A stretch of 64,000 bases of DNA from Variovorax ginsengisoli (GCF_030811835.1 NZ_JAUSRO010000005.1:186001-250000), one strand, 5' to 3'; counted from the first letter of the stretch, positions 9,956-19,120 are shown. Program-made: numbers and translations. The notes: generated by a model not told the origin, from the letters alone.

Positions 9956-10843
9956 ATGAAAAATATCCGCAGGATCGCACTTCTCGCACTGGTGGGCGCG
10001 AGCGGCTCCTGGGCCGCGCACGCCCAGGACACCCTCTCCAGGATCGCGCAGAACAACGCGATCACGGTCGCCTACCGGGAATCGTCGGTGCCATTCAGCT
10101 ACCTGCAGGATGGCGTGCCGATCGGTTTCTCGGCCGACATCGCCAGCAGGGTCGTGGACCAGGTGAAGAAGCAACTGGGCAAGCCCAACCTGGCGGTCAA
10201 CATGATCCCGGTCACCTCGCAGAACCGGATTCCGCTGGTCAAGAATGGCACGGTGGACTTGGAATGCGGCTCCACGACCAACAACACGCCGCGGCAGGCC
10301 GAGGTCACCTTCAGCGTGAACCATTTCTACACCGCCACCCGTATCCTGGTCAAAACGTCATCGGGCATCAAAAACTACGAGGACCTCAAGGGCAAGACCC
10401 TGGTGGCCACGGCGGGCACGAGCAATGTCTTGACGATGCGCAAGTACGACGCTCAGCACGCTCTGGGCATGGACCTCATCCAGGCCAAGGACCACGCCGA
10501 AGCCCTGCTGCTGGTGGAGAGTGGCCGCGCCGCCGCCTTCGCGACCGATGACATCATCCTGTTCGGCATCCGATCCACGTCGAAGAATCCGCAGGAGCTG
10601 GCCGTGGTGGGCGCGGCGCTCAACCCGGAGCCCTACGGCTGCATGATCCGCAAGGACGACCCCGCGTTCAAGGCGCTCGTCGACGGCGTGGTCATCGGGC
10701 TGATGCAGTCGGGCGAGTTCGAAAAGCTCTATGACAAGTGGTTCATGCAGCCCATTGCGCCCTATGGCAAGACACTCGGCATTCCGATGGGCAAGGAACT
10801 GCAGCAGAACCTCAAGGAGCACAGCGACAAGCCGCTCAGCTGA
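9956..10843 (+). CDS. Amino-acid ABC transporter substrate-binding protein, GltI-like
   Basis: A 295 aa periplasmic binding protein (SBP_bac_3 family) with a signal peptide cut near AHAQ. It shows GFSADIASRVVDQV, NRIPLVKNGTVDLECGSTTNN and DLKGKTLVATAGTSN, close to the glutamate/aspartate binder GltI. ATG 9956 is preferred over 9944 because GGAAA sits at proper distance. No permease or ATPase gene is next to it. It ends 8 bp inside the convergent IclR gene. A strong palindromic operator in its promoter predicts control by that IclR protein. Confidence 0.88.
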   Translation: MKNIRRIALLALVGASGSWAAHAQDTLSRIAQNNAITVAYRESSVPFSYLQDGVPIGFSADIASRVVDQVKKQLGKPNLAVNMIPVTSQNRIPLVKNGTVDLECGSTTNNTPRQAEVTFSVNHFYTATRILVKTSSGIKNYEDLKGKTLVATAGTSNVLTMRKYDAQHALGMDLIQAKDHAEALLLVESGRAAAFATDDIILFGIRSTSKNPQELAVVGAALNPEPYGCMIRKDDPAFKALVDGVVIGLMQSGEFEKLYDKWFMQPIAPYGKTLGIPMGKELQQNLKEHSDKPLS

Positions 10844-11723
10844 CCGCCCCGGACGTTGCAGCGTCATGCCCGAGCGCAGCCGACAGCTTTTTGGCGATGC
10901 TCAACACGATGGGCGCCAGGGCGGCTTCGGCGTCCCTGGCGGTCCAGCGCGAGGTCGACACCGCGACATTGACCGCGCCCGCCAGGCCGCCCCCGTGATG
11001 GAACACCGGCGCGGCGATCGAGATGTCGCCGATGAAGCCTTCCTGGTCGCTGACGTAGTAGCCGAGCCTGCGGGTCGCCGGAAAGGACGCCAGGAACTTC
11101 TCGATGCTCAACTGGGTGTAGGGCGTGAACGGCTTCATCTCCGATCTCTCCAGCACCAGTTGTGCTTCGGCCGGGTCCATGAAGGCCAGCATGGCCCGGC
11201 CGGGTGCCGAACTGTAGACGGGCAGGCGCGAGCCGACCGAAAGCTCGACGCTGACCGCATGCCGGCCGGTATGGCGCACCAGGTAGAGCACGCTGGTCTT
11301 CTCCAGGACGGTGAAGTTCAGGGTCTCGCCGCATTCGAGGCTGGCGATCCTCAGCAGCTCCGAGGCCTTGCTCTGCAGGCCGTCGCGCCCGAGAAACCCC
11401 TGCGCGAGTCCGAGCACGTAAGGCGTCACGCTGTAGCACCGGGTCTTCGGGTCCTGGCGCAGGTAGCCCAGGGCGGTGAGCGTGTGCAGGAAACGCTGCA
11501 CGGCGCTGCGGCCCATGTGGGTGAGCTTGGCGACCTCGGTCAGGCCCAGCGGCTCCGGTGCAGCGCTGACGATGCGCAGGACGTCGAAGGCCTTGGCCAC
11601 GGAAGCAACGAACAGGCTGCTTTCCCGCCCGGGTTCCCCGACACCGGGCGCAGGGGTCGGGTCCGCGTCGGGCCGGGTGGTCATCGAGGAGTCGCTGCGG
11701 TCTGAAGTCTTGCGGGTGGCCAT
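10836..11723 (-). CDS. IclR-family transcriptional regulator
   Basis: A 295 aa protein with an N-terminal winged helix (KAFDVLRIVSAAPEPLGLTEVAKLTHMGRSAVQRFLHTLTALGYL) and a C-terminal IclR effector domain (SAPGRAMLAFMDPAEAQLVLER, then DQEGFIGDISIAAPVF). The start is set at ATG 11723; an upstream ATG at 11801 would run translation through the predicted operator. GAGGAG lies 15 nt ahead, a long spacing, so ATG 11684 remains possible. It is divergent from the DadA-like gene and its 3' end overlaps the binding-protein gene by 8 bp. The matching operators predict autoregulation and control of both neighbours. Confidence 0.88.
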   Translation of the reverse strand: MATRKTSDRSDSSMTTRPDADPTPAPGVGEPGRESSLFVASVAKAFDVLRIVSAAPEPLGLTEVAKLTHMGRSAVQRFLHTLTALGYLRQDPKTRCYSVTPYVLGLAQGFLGRDGLQSKASELLRIASLECGETLNFTVLEKTSVLYLVRHTGRHAVSVELSVGSRLPVYSSAPGRAMLAFMDPAEAQLVLERSEMKPFTPYTQLSIEKFLASFPATRRLGYYVSDQEGFIGDISIAAPVFHHGGGLAGAVNVAVSTSRWTARDAEAALAPIVLSIAKKLSAALGHDAATSGAVS

Positions 11724-11771
11724 GGTTGTGGGTCCATTCTCCTCGATGCCACGACGGCCATTTATTTTATC

Positions 11772-11797
11772 GAATTGCGATTTATAAATATTGCAAT
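11772..11797. promoter_or_regulatory. Predicted IclR operator, copy 2
   Basis: ATTGC (11774-11778) and GCAAT (11793-11797) form an inverted repeat around GATTTATAAATATT. On the minus strand the site aligns with copy 1 at 9884-9907, sharing TGCAATATT, ATCGCA and TTC blocks. It lies between the IclR start and the divergent DadA-like gene. Confidence 0.65.
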
Positions 11798-11856
11798 ACA
11801 ATTTCCTCTAGCCCGATCCATGAATCGGTGATCCGGGCTGGTCGAAGGACAAGAAG

Positions 11857-13071
11857 ATGAACAATTCCAAGGGCGGACCTACCGTCGCAGTCATTGGCGC
11901 CGGGGTGGTGGGCACGGCCATCGCCCTCTGGCTGCAGCGCCGCGGCATGCGCACGGTGCTGCTCGATCCGGACGAGCCGGGTAGCGGGTGCAGCGCGGGC
12001 AACTCCGGCGCCATCAGTCCGGGGTCGGTCGCGCCGCTGGCCATGCCTGGCGTGCTGGCATCGGTGCCTGGCATGCTGCTCGACGAAGAAAGTCCGCTCT
12101 ACCTGCCACTGGGCTATCTGCCTCGCGCCGTGCCCTGGCTGACCCGGTTCGTGGCCTCCGCCCGTCCGGCCAGGGTCGCCACGGCGGCCGCACGGCTCGA
12201 TTCGCTCCACCGGGGCGCTGTGGCGATGCATCGCCAGCTCACCCAGGACTTGGGCGTGCCGGAACTCTTCATGGCGCGCGGCCACCTGCACCTCTACCGG
12301 GATGAGGCGGCGCTGGCGAAAGATGCGGGAGGTTGGCGGTTGCGCACTAACCACGGTTACGTTGCGCAGCAGCTCGATCGACCGGGCATCGAGCGGCTCG
12401 AACCCGCCGCGCCCGCCCGCTACCAAGTCGGCATGTTCCTCGACGACCACGCCACGATCCTGAATCCGCGTCGTTACGTGACGGCGATGGCGTCGGCCTT
12501 CGTCGGTGCTGGTGGCGAGATCGAACGCGTCGCGGTGTCGGCGATCGGCCGGGACGGAGCGGGCTGGAAACTCCAGGGCGCCCGGCAGCGCGCGCACGAC
12601 CACGTCGTTGTCGCGGCGGGCGCCTGGTCGCGTGCCCTGCTCGATCCGCTGGGCGTCAAGGTCGCGCTCGAGAGCCAGCGGGGCTATCACGTGCAGTTCG
12701 ATGGCGGCGCGGACCTTGTCTCCCGCACCGTGGTGCTGACGGACAAGAAAGTTTTCGTGACCCCCATGGAACAGGGCCTGCGGTTTGGCGGCACGGTGGA
12801 GATCGGCGGTCTGCGCAGCCCGCCCGACCCGCGCCGGGCCGCACTGCTCCAGCGCATCGCCATCGAGAGTTTTCCGCACCTGGCCAGCCGGCAGGCCGTG
12901 ACGTGGATGGGCCATCGCCCGTGCATGCCGGACTCCGTGCCGGTGATCGGTGCGGCGCCGGGGCAGCCGGGGCTGTGGCTGGCGGTCGGGCATGGCCACC
13001 TTGGCCTGACAGACTCCCTCCCGACCGCCCAGCGCATCGCCGATGCGATCTGCGGCGCCGTGCCGGCCTGA
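11857..13071 (+). CDS. FAD-dependent oxidoreductase, D-amino-acid dehydrogenase (DadA)-like
   Basis: A 404 aa DAO-family flavoprotein with an N-terminal Rossmann motif VAVIGAGVVGTAIALWLQ and the FAD-contact segment SAGNSGAISPGS. A substrate domain follows, with GYHVQFDG, and a C-terminal FAD motif GHGHLGLT. DadA enzymes oxidise D-amino acids to 2-oxo acids and pass electrons to the membrane chain. Its start is 134 bp from the divergent IclR gene. Together with the GltI-like binder it suggests use of an acidic or N-substituted amino acid; the substrate is unknown. Confidence 0.85.
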   Translation: MNNSKGGPTVAVIGAGVVGTAIALWLQRRGMRTVLLDPDEPGSGCSAGNSGAISPGSVAPLAMPGVLASVPGMLLDEESPLYLPLGYLPRAVPWLTRFVASARPARVATAAARLDSLHRGAVAMHRQLTQDLGVPELFMARGHLHLYRDEAALAKDAGGWRLRTNHGYVAQQLDRPGIERLEPAAPARYQVGMFLDDHATILNPRRYVTAMASAFVGAGGEIERVAVSAIGRDGAGWKLQGARQRAHDHVVVAAGAWSRALLDPLGVKVALESQRGYHVQFDGGADLVSRTVVLTDKKVFVTPMEQGLRFGGTVEIGGLRSPPDPRRAALLQRIAIESFPHLASRQAVTWMGHRPCMPDSVPVIGAAPGQPGLWLAVGHGHLGLTDSLPTAQRIADAICGAVPA

Positions 13072-13101
13072 GCGCCAGCAGCGGCGCGCTGCGGCACCCT
13101 G

Positions 13102-15426
13102 CTATTGCACGAAGCCCATGCCGCGCGATTCGCGGACCTCGGGCTTGATGCGGTGCTCGGCCTCGAGCTGGTCCAGGAACTCGGCGGCCGAGAACTCGGT
13201 GGCCAGGATGTCGGTCTGACGCTTCACCGCTGCGAAGTCGCCGGGGCACAGCTGCGGCAGGCGCTGCAGGCGCTGGCGCAGTTCCGGCGTCATGAGCGCG
13301 GCGTCGCCCGCCAGCGCCTCGGTCACGAACATGCGCTCGCGCTGCACGTCCGTCAGCGGCATGAACTTGATCTTGAAGGTGAAGCGCCGCAGCGCCGCCT
13401 GGTCGAGCCGGTCGAGCAGGTTGGTGGTGCACACGAAGATGCCGCCGAAGCGCTCCATGCCCTGCAGCATCTCGTTGACCTCGGTCACCTCGTAGGTGCG
13501 CTGGGCGCCGCGCCGGTCCTGCAGGAAGGAGTCGGCCTCGTCGAGCAGCAGCACCGCCTTCTCGGCCTCGGCTTCCCGGAACATGGCGGCCATGTTCTGC
13601 TCGGTCTCGCCAACGTACTTGCTCATCAGGTCGCTCGCCTGCTTGACGAGCAGCGGCCGACCGATGGCCTTGGCGATGTGCTCTGCCAGCGCGGTCTTGC
13701 CGGTGCCGGGCGCACCATAGAAGCACAGCGTGCCGTGGCCGCGCACCCTCAATGCTTCGACGATGCGCGGTATCTCGAAACGCGTTTCGACGTGGAGCAT
13801 GTCGAGGTCATAGGTGGTGACCGCACGGCGCGCGCCGTGCTGGCGGTCGATGGTGCCGAGCGCCTGGTCGGCGTTCTTGAGCTGGCGTTCGATAAGCCCT
13901 TCGACCGAGGCGTCGTCCGTCTTCGCCAGTTGCGCGAAGCGCACCGCGGTGCGGATCTGCGCCGGCGTCAGGCCCTTGCGCTCAGCCAGCTTGGCGGTGA
14001 AGGCGTCGGACACGGTCACGCCTTCGAGCGTCTTGCGCACCAGTTGCTCGCGCGCACCGGGCGGCGGCGACTTGAGTTCGAGGTGGTAGGCGAAGCGGCG
14101 GCGGAAAGCCGGGTCGATCTGCTCGATGCGGTTGGTCACCCACAGCGTGGGCACCGCGTTCGACTCCAGGATCTGGTTGACCCAGGCCTTGCCGCTCACG
14201 CTGCCACTCGCGGGCGACGGCATCTGCTCGGCGCGCGACATGAACTGCGCGGCCTCGGTGCTGATGGGCGGGAACACGTCCTCGACCTCGTCGAACAACA
14301 GCGCGGCCTGCGCACTGCCCTTGAGGAAAACCTGCGCGATCTGCAGCGAGCGGTAGCGGTCGCGGCCCGAGAGCGAATTGCCGTCGCGGTCGGCGTACTC
14401 GACCTCGAACAGTTCCAGTCCCGCGGCCTGCGCCACCACCTTGGCCAGCTCGGTCTTGCCGGTGCCGGGCGGGCCGTAGAGCAGCACGTTGACGCCGGGC
14501 TCCTTGCGCTGCACGGCCGCGCGCAGCAGCGTGACCAGCATCTGCGCGTCGTCCGCGGCGAAGGAGAAGTCGTCGACGGTCAGTGCGCTCTTGGCCGACG
14601 GCCGGGTGAACACCGCCATCAGCTCGTTGTGGTCGCGGTACTCGCGCATCAGCACCGGCGGCAGCTTCTCGCTGACCTTCATGAGGTCGGCCAGGTCGGT
14701 GATGTTGTGTTCGGAGATGAGGTTCTCGACCAGGCCGATGCGTTCGAGCCGCGAACCGGCGCGCAGTGCCTCGCCGACCTCGCTCGCATTCACGCCGGCG
14801 ACCTCGGCGATGGCTGCGTAGGCTTCAGGTGCATTGTTGACCTTGAATTCGACCAAGAGCGATCGCAGGTCACGTTGGTAGCGCGCGAGCGTGCCGTAGA
14901 GCAGCAGCGCGCGTTCGGCCTTGTTGAGCTGCAGCAGCCCGGCGAGTGCGTCGATGTTCTTCTCGACCAGCGTCGACTGTTTGCGCAGCGCCTGGGTGAG
15001 CCAGTCGCGGGTGACCGACAGCACGGCGAGCAGGTCCTTCGGCTGGTCCTTGACGTATTCGTCGAGGTAGAAGAACAGCGTGCCTTCTTCGTAAGGACCG
15101 CGCCAGACACCGTGGCGCGCGAGCAGCGTGCGGCCATCCAGGTTTTCCACGCCCTTCCACACCTCATTGCCCGCGCAGCGGCGACCGAGGAACTCGCGCA
15201 AGCGCTGCATCACAGGGGTCGGCCACACGAGATGGCGTCCGGTCAACGAGAGCAAGCCGTTGAGGTCGCGACGCACGTTGAAACGCGGCCCCTGCTTGGC
15301 CGCCAGTGTGAGCACGAAGTGCGAGCACATGAGCTCGAGCACCGGCGCCTCCTTCAGCCCGGGGGACGGCAATGCCTGCGCGCGGACGGCCGCGGCCACC
15401 ACCTCACCATCGGCACGCTTGACCAT
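13102..15426 (-). CDS. Orphan protein with two AAA+ ATPase domains
   Basis: A 774 aa protein with about 300 N-terminal residues of helical, unrecognised sequence, then two AAA+ modules. Module 1 has Walker A GPPGTGKT (about 318-325), Walker B LLFDE (376-380), sensor 1 in VTNRIEQ and arginines RRRF (442-445). Module 2 has GAPGTGKT (571-578), LLLDE (626-630), CTTNLLDRLD and ALRRF. A pore-loop-like KYVGE precedes Walker B in module 2, as in Cdc48/FtsH-type remodellers. GGAG 8 bp before ATG 15426 decides the start. No protease, nuclease or partner gene is adjacent. It could be a general unfoldase or a defence ATPase; function unknown. Confidence 0.8.
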   Translation of the reverse strand: MVKRADGEVVAAAVRAQALPSPGLKEAPVLELMCSHFVLTLAAKQGPRFNVRRDLNGLLSLTGRHLVWPTPVMQRLREFLGRRCAGNEVWKGVENLDGRTLLARHGVWRGPYEEGTLFFYLDEYVKDQPKDLLAVLSVTRDWLTQALRKQSTLVEKNIDALAGLLQLNKAERALLLYGTLARYQRDLRSLLVEFKVNNAPEAYAAIAEVAGVNASEVGEALRAGSRLERIGLVENLISEHNITDLADLMKVSEKLPPVLMREYRDHNELMAVFTRPSAKSALTVDDFSFAADDAQMLVTLLRAAVQRKEPGVNVLLYGPPGTGKTELAKVVAQAAGLELFEVEYADRDGNSLSGRDRYRSLQIAQVFLKGSAQAALLFDEVEDVFPPISTEAAQFMSRAEQMPSPASGSVSGKAWVNQILESNAVPTLWVTNRIEQIDPAFRRRFAYHLELKSPPPGAREQLVRKTLEGVTVSDAFTAKLAERKGLTPAQIRTAVRFAQLAKTDDASVEGLIERQLKNADQALGTIDRQHGARRAVTTYDLDMLHVETRFEIPRIVEALRVRGHGTLCFYGAPGTGKTALAEHIAKAIGRPLLVKQASDLMSKYVGETEQNMAAMFREAEAEKAVLLLDEADSFLQDRRGAQRTYEVTEVNEMLQGMERFGGIFVCTTNLLDRLDQAALRRFTFKIKFMPLTDVQRERMFVTEALAGDAALMTPELRQRLQRLPQLCPGDFAAVKRQTDILATEFSAAEFLDQLEAEHRIKPEVRESRGMGFVQ

Positions 15427-15541
15427 TGCGCAATCTCCAGCTAAGGGAATATCAGGTGCGACCATAACGCAGAGTTTTGTGTTGGGGAAGACACATCGAC
15501 CGGAAAAACCGGTATGTCTGGATTCCGCTCACAATCAGTGC

Positions 15542-16741
15542 ATGGTCGGAATCGAAGATATTCAACGCGCCGCCACGCGGCTGCAGGGGCAACTGCTCAA
15601 CACGCCGTGTGTCGAGTCGCGCACGCTGTCGGACATCGTCGGCGCGCAGGTGTTCCTGAAATTCGAAAACCTGCAGTTCACGGCGTCGTTCAAGGAGCGC
15701 GGCGCCTGCAACAAGCTGGTGGACCTGTCGGAGGCCGGCGTCCAGGGCGTGGTGGCCATGTCGGCCGGCAACCACGCGCAGGGTGTCGCGTACCACGCGC
15801 AGCGATTGGGCATGCGGGCGGTGATCGTGATGCCGCGCTTCACGCCGGGCGTGAAGATCGAGCGCACCCGCGGCTTCGGCGCCGAGGTGGTGCTGCATGG
15901 CGACACGCTCGATGCAGCGCGCGCCCACGCGCAGGCGCTGGCCGAGAGTGAAGACCTCAGTTTCGTGCATCCCTTCGACGACAACGCGATCATCGCGGGC
16001 CAGGGCACGGTGGCGCTGGAAATGCTGGACCAGGTGCCCGGGCTGGACACGCTGGTCGTGTCGGTGGGCGGCGGCGGACTGATCGCCGGCATGGCGGTGG
16101 CCGCCAAGGCGCGCCAACCCGGCATCGGCATCGTCGGCGTCCAGACCACCCGCTTTCCGGCCATGGTCAATTCGGTGCAGGGCACGCAACACCCCCAGGG
16201 CCTCAACACCATCGCCGAGGGCATCGCCGTGGGGACGCCGGGCGTGCTTACGCGCGAAATCGTCATGAGCCTGGTCGACGATCTGGTCATGGTCGACGAG
16301 GGCGATATCGAGCAGGCCGTGCTGATGCTGCTGGAGATCGAGAAAACGGTGGTCGAGGGCGCGGGCGCGGCCGGGCTGGCCGCGCTGCTGCGGCATCCCG
16401 AGCGCTTTCGCGGCAAGAAGGTCGGCCTGGTGCTCTCGGGTGGCAACATCGATCCGCTGCTGCTCGCCGCGATCATCGAGCGCGGCATGGTGCGCGCCGG
16501 GCGGCTCGCTCGCGTGCGCATCAGCTCACGCGATGTGCCCGGCATGCTGGCCCGCATCACGGCCACTGTGGCCGAAGCGGGCGCCAACATCGACGAGGTG
16601 CACCACCAGCGCGCCTTCACCATGCTGGCCGCGCAGAACGTGGACATCGAACTGGTGCTTCAGACGCGCGGACGTGCCCATCTGGGCGACGTGCTGGACG
16701 CACTTCGGCGGTCCGGCTTCGAGGCGCAAGAGCAGCACTGA
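15542..16741 (+). CDS. tdcB: Threonine ammonia-lyase (threonine dehydratase), ACT-domain form
   Basis: A 399 aa PLP fold-type II enzyme deaminating L-threonine (and serine) to 2-oxobutyrate. The PLP lysine lies in FTASFKERGACNK, the phosphate-binding loop in VSVGGGGLIAGMA, and SAGNHAQGVAYHAQ is typical. The C-terminal about 70 residues (RVRISSRDVPGMLARITATV) form one ACT domain. The length matches short catabolic or biosynthetic dehydratases with one ACT domain rather than the roughly 510 aa IlvA. It is divergent from the AAA+ gene with 115 bp between starts. The ilvA symbol would also be defensible. Confidence 0.88.
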   Translation: MVGIEDIQRAATRLQGQLLNTPCVESRTLSDIVGAQVFLKFENLQFTASFKERGACNKLVDLSEAGVQGVVAMSAGNHAQGVAYHAQRLGMRAVIVMPRFTPGVKIERTRGFGAEVVLHGDTLDAARAHAQALAESEDLSFVHPFDDNAIIAGQGTVALEMLDQVPGLDTLVVSVGGGGLIAGMAVAAKARQPGIGIVGVQTTRFPAMVNSVQGTQHPQGLNTIAEGIAVGTPGVLTREIVMSLVDDLVMVDEGDIEQAVLMLLEIEKTVVEGAGAAGLAALLRHPERFRGKKVGLVLSGGNIDPLLLAAIIERGMVRAGRLARVRISSRDVPGMLARITATVAEAGANIDEVHHQRAFTMLAAQNVDIELVLQTRGRAHLGDVLDALRRSGFEAQEQH

Positions 16742-16774
16742 CGCACGCACACGCGCCCTGGAATGCACCGTCTG

Positions 16775-16812
16775 CCTATCCCACAGCGACGGCACGGGAT
16801 GCCCCGGATAGG
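16775..16812 (+). terminator. Nested hairpin after the threonine dehydratase gene
   Basis: CCTATCC (16775-16781) pairs with GGATAGG (16806-16812). A smaller hairpin GGCA/TGCC lies inside, at 16791-16803. No T-run follows, so termination is possible but not assured. Confidence 0.35.
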
Positions 16813-16867
16813 ACGACCGGGCCCGCTTCGCTAAACTAAAGCCAGTTTCAAGAACCCGAGGATCCCG

Positions 16868-17020
16868 ATGTCCACCCCTACGCCTGTCGAGCCCGGCCAT
16901 GACGCGATCGTCGAAAAAGACGCCGTCGAAGCCGTTGTTCACCTGATGCCGATCGTGCTGCCGCTCGTCGGCGCCGTGCTGATGCTGCTGCTCGCGTCCA
17001 TCGCGATCTACATGGCCTGA
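16868..17020 (+). CDS. Small single-pass membrane protein (50 aa), unrecognised
   Basis: The frame begins MSTPTPVEPGHDAIVEKDAVEA, an acidic soluble head. It continues into one strongly hydrophobic helix (roughly residues 27-49, containing LVGAVLMLLLASIAIYM) that reaches the C-terminus. GAGG sits about 7 bp before ATG 16868. GC content is high at third codon positions. Such 50-residue tail-anchored proteins often attach to respiratory or envelope complexes, but nothing here identifies the partner. It stands alone between the dehydratase gene and pckG. Confidence 0.6.
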   Translation: MSTPTPVEPGHDAIVEKDAVEAVVHLMPIVLPLVGAVLMLLLASIAIYMA

Positions 17021-17149
17021 CCCCGCGCGCTGCCGGCAAAGCACTTGCCACGCCAGCGCAGACATGAGGGAAATGCCCCAGTGCCTTGGGCAGTCCCGCC
17101 GTTTAGGCTCGAACCTCATTCGCGCCCTCCAGGAACGGAAAACGTTTTC

Positions 17150-17194
17150 TCCAACGCCGCTCGAGCCCGCCGGACCCGGCGAAGCGGCGTTGGA
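17150..17194 (+). promoter_or_regulatory. Long stem-loop in the pckG leader
   Basis: TCCAACGCCGCT (17150-17161) and AGCGGCGTTGGA (17183-17194) are perfect 12-bp arms around a 21-nt loop that itself holds a GCCCGCC/GACCCGGC mini-stem. The structure ends 32 bp before the pckG start codon and is followed by an A/T-rich stretch with TTTTT. It could be an attenuator-like or translation-controlling leader. Confidence 0.5.
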
Positions 17195-17226
17195 AAAGAC
17201 GATTTTTCAACTCCGGAGTATTTCGA

Positions 17227-19095
17227 ATGAACGCACCCACGATGAAGGGCCTCGCCATTGAGGCGCCCTCCTACGTCAAAAACGCCAAGCTGATCGCCTG
17301 GGTGGCCGACATGGCCGCCCTGTGCAAACCCGAGCGCATCGAGTGGTGCGATGGCAGCGATGAAGAATATGCCCGCCTGTGCGAGCAGTTGGTGGCGGCT
17401 GGCACCTTCAAGAAGCTGAACCCCGCCAAGCGCCCCAACTCCTTCCTGGCCAACTCCGACCCGGTCGACGTGGCGCGGGTCGAAGACCGCACCTACATCT
17501 GCTCGGCCCAGAAGGACGACGCCGGCCCGACCAACAACTGGATGGCGCCTGCCGAGATGCGCGCGACTTTGCAGCCGCTTTTTGACGGCTGCATGAAAGG
17601 CCGCACGATGTATGTGGTGCCGTTCTCGATGGGCCCGCTGGGTTCGCCGATCGCGCACATCGGCATCGAGCTGTCCGACAGCGCGTACGTCGCGGTCAAC
17701 ATGAAGATCATGACCCGCATGGGCCGCGCCGTGTACGACGTGCTGGGCACCGACGGCGAGTTCGTGCCCTGCGTGCACACCGTCGGCGCGCCGCTGGAAG
17801 CCGGCCAGAAAGACGTGGCTTGGCCCTGCAACACGACCAAGTACATCGTCCACTACCCCGAAACCCGCGAGATCTGGAGCTACGGCTCGGGCTACGGCGG
17901 CAACGCGCTGCTGGGCAAGAAGTGCTTCGCGCTGCGCATCGCCTCGACCATGGGCCGCGACGAAGGCTGGCTGGCCGAGCACATGCTCATCCTGGGCGTG
18001 ACCAACCCCGAGGGCAAGAAGTACCATGTCGCGGCCGCCTTTCCGAGCGCCTGCGGCAAGACCAACTTCTCGATGCTCGTGCCACCGGCGGGCTTCGACG
18101 GCTGGAAGGTCACGACCATCGGTGACGACATCGCCTGGATCAAGCCGCAAGCCGACGGCTCGCTGCGCGCCATCAACCCGGAAGCGGGCTACTTCGGCGT
18201 CGCACCCGGCACCAACTACAAGACCAACCCGAACTGCATGCGCAGCCTCGACAAGGCCGTGATCTTCACCAACGTCGCGCTGACCGACGACGGCGACGTG
18301 TGGTGGGAAGGCATGGAGGCGGACGTTGAAGGCAAGGCCTTGCCCGCGCACCTGATCGACTGGCAGGGCAAAGACTGGACGCCAGCCATCGCAAAGGAAA
18401 CTGGCGCCAAGGCCGCGCACCCGAACGCCCGCTTCACCGTCGCCGCGACCAACAACCCGGCGCTCGACGAGGCCTGGGACGACCCGAAGGGCGTGAAGAT
18501 CGACGCCTTCATATTCGGCGGCCGCCGCTCGACCACCGTGCCGCTCGTCACCGAAGCACGCAACTGGACCGAAGGCGTCTACATGGCCGCCACGATGGGC
18601 TCGGAAACCACCGCCGCCGCCACCGGCCAGGCCGGCGTGGTGCGCCGCGACCCGTTCGCCATGCTGCCCTTCATGGGCTACAACATGAGCGACTACTTCC
18701 AGCACTGGCTCGACCTGGGCAAGAAGCTCGAAGGCTCGGGCGCCACGTTGCCGAAGATCTACACGACCAACTGGTTTCGCAAGGGCGCCGACGGCAAGTT
18801 CGTGTGGCCGGGCTACGGCGAGAACATGCGCGTGCTCAAGTGGATGATCGACCGCATCGAAGCCAAAGCCTCGGGCACCGAGCACGTCTTCGGCGTGTCG
18901 CCGCGCTATGAAGACCTGAATTGGACCGGGCTGGATTTCAGCGAAGCCCAGTTCGAAACCGTCACCAGCATCGACAAGGCCGCCTGGCAGGCCGAGCTGA
19001 AGTTGCACACCGAGCTGTTCAACCAACTGGCGCACCACCTGCCCAAGGAACTGCCGCAGACCAAGGCAGCCATCGAGCAGCGCTTGGCGGCCTGA
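17227..19095 (+). CDS. pckG: Phosphoenolpyruvate carboxykinase (GTP)
   Basis: This enzyme converts oxaloacetate and GTP to PEP, CO2 and GDP, the first step of gluconeogenesis from organic acids. The 622 aa length and the P-loop in [14 protein letters not shown] are those of the GTP-dependent family, not the ATP-dependent PckA. The segment [21 protein letters not shown] and C-terminal [11 protein letters not shown] are also characteristic. CGGAG lies 9 bp before ATG 17227. The gene is monocistronic, with a structured leader upstream and two hairpin terminators downstream. Confidence 0.97.
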   Translation: MNAPTMKGLAIEAPSYVKNAKLIAWVADMAALCKPERIEWCDGSDEEYARLCEQLVAAGTFKKLNPAKRPNSFLANSDPVDVARVEDRTYICSAQKDDAGPTNNWMAPAEMRATLQPLFDGCMKGRTMYVVPFSMGPLGSPIAHIGIELSDSAYVAVNMKIMTRMGRAVYDVLGTDGEFVPCVHTVGAPLEAGQKDVAWPCNTTKYIVHYPETREIWSYGSGYGGNALLGKKCFALRIASTMGRDEGWLAEHMLILGVTNPEGKKYHVAAAFPSACGKTNFSMLVPPAGFDGWKVTTIGDDIAWIKPQADGSLRAINPEAGYFGVAPGTNYKTNPNCMRSLDKAVIFTNVALTDDGDVWWEGMEADVEGKALPAHLIDWQGKDWTPAIAKETGAKAAHPNARFTVAATNNPALDEAWDDPKGVKIDAFIFGGRRSTTVPLVTEARNWTEGVYMAATMGSETTAAATGQAGVVRRDPFAMLPFMGYNMSDYFQHWLDLGKKLEGSGATLPKIYTTNWFRKGADGKFVWPGYGENMRVLKWMIDRIEAKASGTEHVFGVSPRYEDLNWTGLDFSEAQFETVTSIDKAAWQAELKLHTELFNQLAHHLPKELPQTKAAIEQRLAA

Positions 19096-19100
19096 CGGCC

Positions 19101-19120
19101 ACGGGGCCTCGGCCCCGTTT
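19101..19120 (+). terminator. Terminator after pckG
   Basis: ACGGGGCC and GGCCCCGT form an 8-bp stem closed by a 2-base TC gap and followed by TT. It starts 5 bp after the pckG stop codon. Confidence 0.6.

Noticed and set aside
9956..10843. Calling a complete glutamate ABC transporter here
   Set aside because: Only the binding protein is present; no permease or ATPase gene flanks it.
13105..15444. A 779-codon open frame on the plus strand opposite the double AAA+ gene
   Set aside because: It is the antisense of a well-supported gene; the predicted protein is low-complexity Arg/Leu/Val/Gln-rich, lacks domains and has no Shine-Dalgarno. Long antisense frames are expected at this GC content.
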